64,000 nucleotides of DNA from Lingula anatina (taxonomy: Eukaryota; Brachiopoda; Lingulata; Lingulida; Lingulidae), in the NCBI RefSeq assembly GCF_001039355.2, contig NW_019775685.1:95210-159209 (forward strand). Direction: 5' to 3'. Below are positions 60,601 through 64,000 of this stretch, in pieces (the first letter of the stretch is position 1; each line of letters starts with the position of its first letter). A model generated the notes under the pieces. It was not told the origin of the DNA. It saw only the letters and a list, made by a program, of their open reading frames with translations, and did not search any database. Made by a program: the position numbers and the translations under genes.

Positions 60601-60968
60601 TAAAATAACACTTAAAATAATTCTTGTGACCAACCCTCCTCGTTTTTCATTATCCCATTATGATTATTCATATATGAATTCACTATATTATTTAAATGTA
60701 TTTTCAAATAACTTTGGTGAAGTAACTCAGTTTGGTGCTGTGCACTCTTGATAATCATCAGACGTGTACAAGTTTTAGTCAAAATCAATTGATCGATGAG
60801 TTTATCCACTGTTTATCAGTGGGAAGGCATCACTGATTTTTGAACTCATTACAATAAATATGACTTATAAAATGTTTTCATGAAGCGTGTTCGGTAATTT
60901 CCAAATTAAGCTGCACCCAAAGCAACTTTGTTTTGTATTGATTTTTTAAATGAATAATAATTTTTTTA
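57633..60968. other. Intergenic region (TGDS 3' flank)
   Basis: AATAAA-type signals near 57906 and 58638 could end the TGDS transcript. One MITE (59611-59760) and a T/G homopolymer stretch (59040-59090) are present. No gene was seen. Confidence 0.6.
59611..59760. mobile_element. MITE with TCAGGGCC termini
   Basis: A 150-bp element begins TCAGGGCCGTAGCC and ends GGATATGGCCCTGA, nearly complementary. The interior is G/C-rich with nested palindromes (GGGGGCGAAGCCCCC, GGGGGGCAGCTGCCCCCC). It is flanked by TAT on both sides, a possible short target duplication. It stands out sharply from the AT-rich flanks. Confidence 0.75.
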
Positions 60969-63900
60969 TCAATTTCGAAACTCAACAATTTCATAAACAT
61001 TGCTGCCACTTCGAGTTGCAAAATGAGACGAACAATCAAGTGCTTTGCTGTTGTTGCTGTATCCTGATTCGCTGAGGGGCGCATTGTTGCGAGGCAACGC
61101 GTACACGTGACCCTCTTCGCCGCCAGGTGCGCAATGGTGCTGTATCGTGGACGTTCGTTCCCCCTCGTTGGGCGTGGTCATAAGTTCCAGATAATCGCAG
61201 TTTTCTCCAACATGCGTGTTGCAATTGTGCGTGCCAAGCTGGTTCACGTAAGTCGGGGAGAAAGCAGAAGAGTTGTAATATATGTTATCCTGAGCATCGC
61301 CAGCTGTAGGGCTTCTGGCAGCGCCGCGGGCATCAATCGGATCATAGTACCCGCCAGCGTCGTCGAAGTCCGTGTTACTCTCATCCAGGGGCGGGGCGCT
61401 GGCAAGGACCTGGCTGCGCACTGAGACGCGGGAGTCGTCGATTGATGCATAAAGGTTCGACACGCGCTCTGGATCAATGTCTGTTGGTGCCAGGTAAGTC
61501 GTTGACGGGTGGTTGTTCAAGTGACAAGACGAGCCCTCAAAGAAGCTGAATTCGCTGTTCCAGCTCTGTCCCGTGAAATTTGGGGGTCGCTGCTGCTGCA
61601 GGGCATCACTGTCGATGTAGACGTTCGACGTACTGTTAGTGAAGTCCGGCGAAGCAGAGGCCCCGTCGGTGACGGCGATTGTTGGTAAAACGCCCTTATA
61701 AACTGGATTGTTCTGAGATGAAATGGATGCAAGAAAACTTTGATTAAAAAACTATATATGATCAATATATTTGAAGGGTGATCGATAAATAAGATTGCAG
61801 TATCGATTTTTTTCTAAACAGAAATGTGCTAGGCATGTTGTTTTTTTTTTCAGAAGCATTTGCTCCGAGAAAAAATAAAACCCACAGCAAACGATGAGCA
61901 TTTTCTGATGCTATTTGCTGCCAGCACACTTACCTGTAGAGTTTCTGTCCTTTTGGTGCTGTAACTTTCCGGCAATCGTATTCTGTAAAAGAATTAAATA
62001 CATTAAGCGTAACTCACTTATTAAAAAAGTAAATAAAACCGACATAGAATTAACTTGAACCAAGGAATGTTCGTTCAGCGGGGTCTACATAAGTTCTTCA
62101 TATCCTTTAACAGGGCAACAGAGCATTTTCAACAGATATTCAGAAATATTTCTCTGGCTAATTTTGTTCAAATTTCTGTACTGTGGGAAACTGTGCGAAA
62201 AGAACAAATGACGTCAGCATCCAGATACAGTAGCTCCCTCCAGCGGTGGGAGGAGCAGACTGACACTTCAGTCTTCGTTTCTGTGACGGGAATTATTTCC
62301 CTACCCCAAGGCAACTTACTTTAGCAATGTTGGGAGGCCAAGTAAAATTTGTATTTTGATTACCAGAACATTTTAATGAATGACCTCCTGTGGTTGAACA
62401 ATGTTTTTTTTTATACTTTGAAATTATCTTGTGGAAACGTCTTGCAGCATAAAGACCGTTATTCGCGCAATAAGAAATATAAATACAAATAACAATTCGA
62501 TTTACATGACTTAGCATAAAAAACCAAAAACAAAGCATCAGAAAAGAAAAATAAAATATTTGTGACAAACCAAAAAGTGCATCTAACATTCAGCTCGCCA
62601 CACCCCATTTTAATTGATTTTAATTGTTCGGCGGAAGATGAGCGGTCGAAACCTTGTGATGCCTTTCTCGTAGAGATTCAGCATGAAATGGCCTTGGGCC
62701 GTGATTCATGTAAGCTGATTTATATACTCAGTATATTATTTATTTATTTATTGTGACTGTCAATACCTTGCGGGTATAGTGGATGTCGTGAAGAGATTGA
62801 GTTAAGATTAAAACGCACTGAGTCACCCTAGGGACACCTCCATTGTTGCCGACCTTCCCCCTGTGTTATGTGTTTCATGAAATTATCACCGTGCAACTTT
62901 GTATAGAAGGTATTTACTGGCTGTTAAACTTAAATAAATATCTTCATATTCTAAGGGAATCAAAGAGAACTATAAACGTTAAAAAAGAATAAAACTTGGC
63001 CATGTAATAAAATGAAATATGATAATTTATTATAATTGTCAATGGTCTAAACTGGTGGATGAACGGAAATTCATATCGGTGCAAGGAAAAAGGCTAAGGG
63101 ACCGACAATTTGTCCTTAACCAAAATTTGGATAGATGGAATACTTTGACCAGTGTAAATATCATACCAGATATTATGAATATATTGCGGTAATGGTATGA
63201 GGAAGTTATAGGTAATGACCGCGCTCTTTTTACTTACTTCTGCTTTTTCAAGCACACTATGAATAGAGCTGTAGAAAGAATGAGGAGGGCAGCGAAAAGC
63301 AGCCCCACAACTACTCCTGTCACAACGCCGGTAGAGATCGCACCGTTGCCAACTTTTTCACCGCCTTCATCTGCATAAAATACATGAAAAACAATTAAAA
63401 CATGATTTTCAAAGACCACATGTAATTGGCTTTCACGAATATAGTATCCATTATATTTTAATTCGCGTGCCAATTAAAGGCAATTTGTGTTTTTTAAGTA
63501 CCACTCAGTAAGTATCCCAATCAATACCATACAATGGCAAAAAGATTGGCCCAAAACTAATGTAAATCACTTCATAGTAGAAACCATTACCTTTCCCGTC
63601 ACTTGTATCATTCGCTGGTTCAAGGTCGGGTGTTCTTATTTTGTTGACGCCCCACGCCGCTGTGGTTGACGAACTGTCTCCATCTCCTTTCTGAGTTGTC
63701 TTTCCCGACGGATCTTCATTGGAAGCAATATCTATCGAACCGTCGGATTGTGTACCATCCGGATATTCAATACCTGGCAATCCGTCCAGAGAGAGACTAC
63801 CACCAGATGAAGATCCGGTTGATCCGTCATGAGAGAAGGAGTCAGCAGAACCGCCGTTATTCGTAGATTCGTCTGTCCCCCCATGTATTCCGTCTTTAGG

Positions 63901-64000
63901 AGATTTTTCTGTCGATGTGGGTTGCGTATTCTGTTCACTCTGCCCTGTTGGTGCACTGGGTTTAACTTCTATGTTCCCTGGCTCTACTGTTGTTTCCCCT
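60969..64000 (-). CDS. Mucin-like type I membrane receptor with tyrosine-motif tail (N-terminus beyond window)
   Basis: Four minus-strand exons are visible: before 64000 to 63591, 63370-63238, 61982-61934 and 61712-60969, with consistent phases (1, 2, 0). The visible ectodomain is rich in Ser, Thr, Gly, Asp and Pro, as in a mucin stalk. Exon 2 encodes one transmembrane helix (GVVTGVVVGLLFAALLILST) followed by a KKQK stop-transfer. The cytoplasmic tail of about 265 residues carries many tyrosines in SH2-type contexts: NPVYKG, NVYIDS, NLYASI, NIYYNSS, TYVNQ, DYLEL, HVYALP, GYSNN and the C-terminal NVYEIV. YxN sites suit Grb2, and YxxL/I/V sites resemble ITIM/ITAM halves or endocytic signals. 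A signalling or phagocytic surface receptor is likely. The specific family cannot be named because the ligand-binding part is outside the window. Confidence 0.8.

Overview
This is a eukaryotic, clearly metazoan, window. Genes are split into short exons with GT..AG introns, DNA is AT-rich, and simple repeats and small fold-back elements are common. Every well-resolved product is an animal family: a class II ARF GTPase, GPR180, TGDS, a prokineticin-domain neuropeptide precursor, and mucin/EGF cell-surface proteins. High polymorphism and assembly style suggest a marine invertebrate (ambulacrarian or lophotrochozoan). The species cannot be fixed from sequence alone.

Layout. 1-3675: no supported gene, one dispersed repeat. 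3676-4523 (-): one long exon of a CEP170-like centrosomal protein. 4544-9802 and 10494-15208 (-): two nearly identical copies of a secreted or surface mucin-like/EGF gene. Copy 1 is bounded by single undetermined bases, so it may be an uncollapsed second haplotype rather than a real tandem duplicate. 15209-24815: intergenic, nothing confident. 25025-31652 (+): a two-exon gene encoding a signal peptide, six short RxFM/RxFI-amide peptides and a C-terminal ten-cysteine prokineticin domain, behind a CRE/octamer/TATA promoter. Its intron holds a second CRE/TATA cluster and a signal-peptide-like frame in phase with the prokineticin exon. 31653-39380: intergenic, with several fold-back elements. 39381-42144 (+): ARF4/5-type GTPase, six exons. 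45301-51900 (-): GPR180, nine exons. 52228-57632 (+): TGDS, eleven exons, head to head with GPR180 across 327 bp. 57633-60968: intergenic with one MITE. 60969-64000 (-): C-terminal half of a mucin-like type I receptor with a tyrosine-motif tail; it runs off the window.

The most interesting items are the bipartite FMamide-prokineticin precursor with a possible alternative first exon, the GPR180-TGDS bidirectional pair (a neighbour relationship also present in human), and the receptor tail with multiple SH2-type tyrosine motifs. All multi-exon models were assembled by eye. They are supported by splice consensus, consistent intron phase and agreement with known family sequences.
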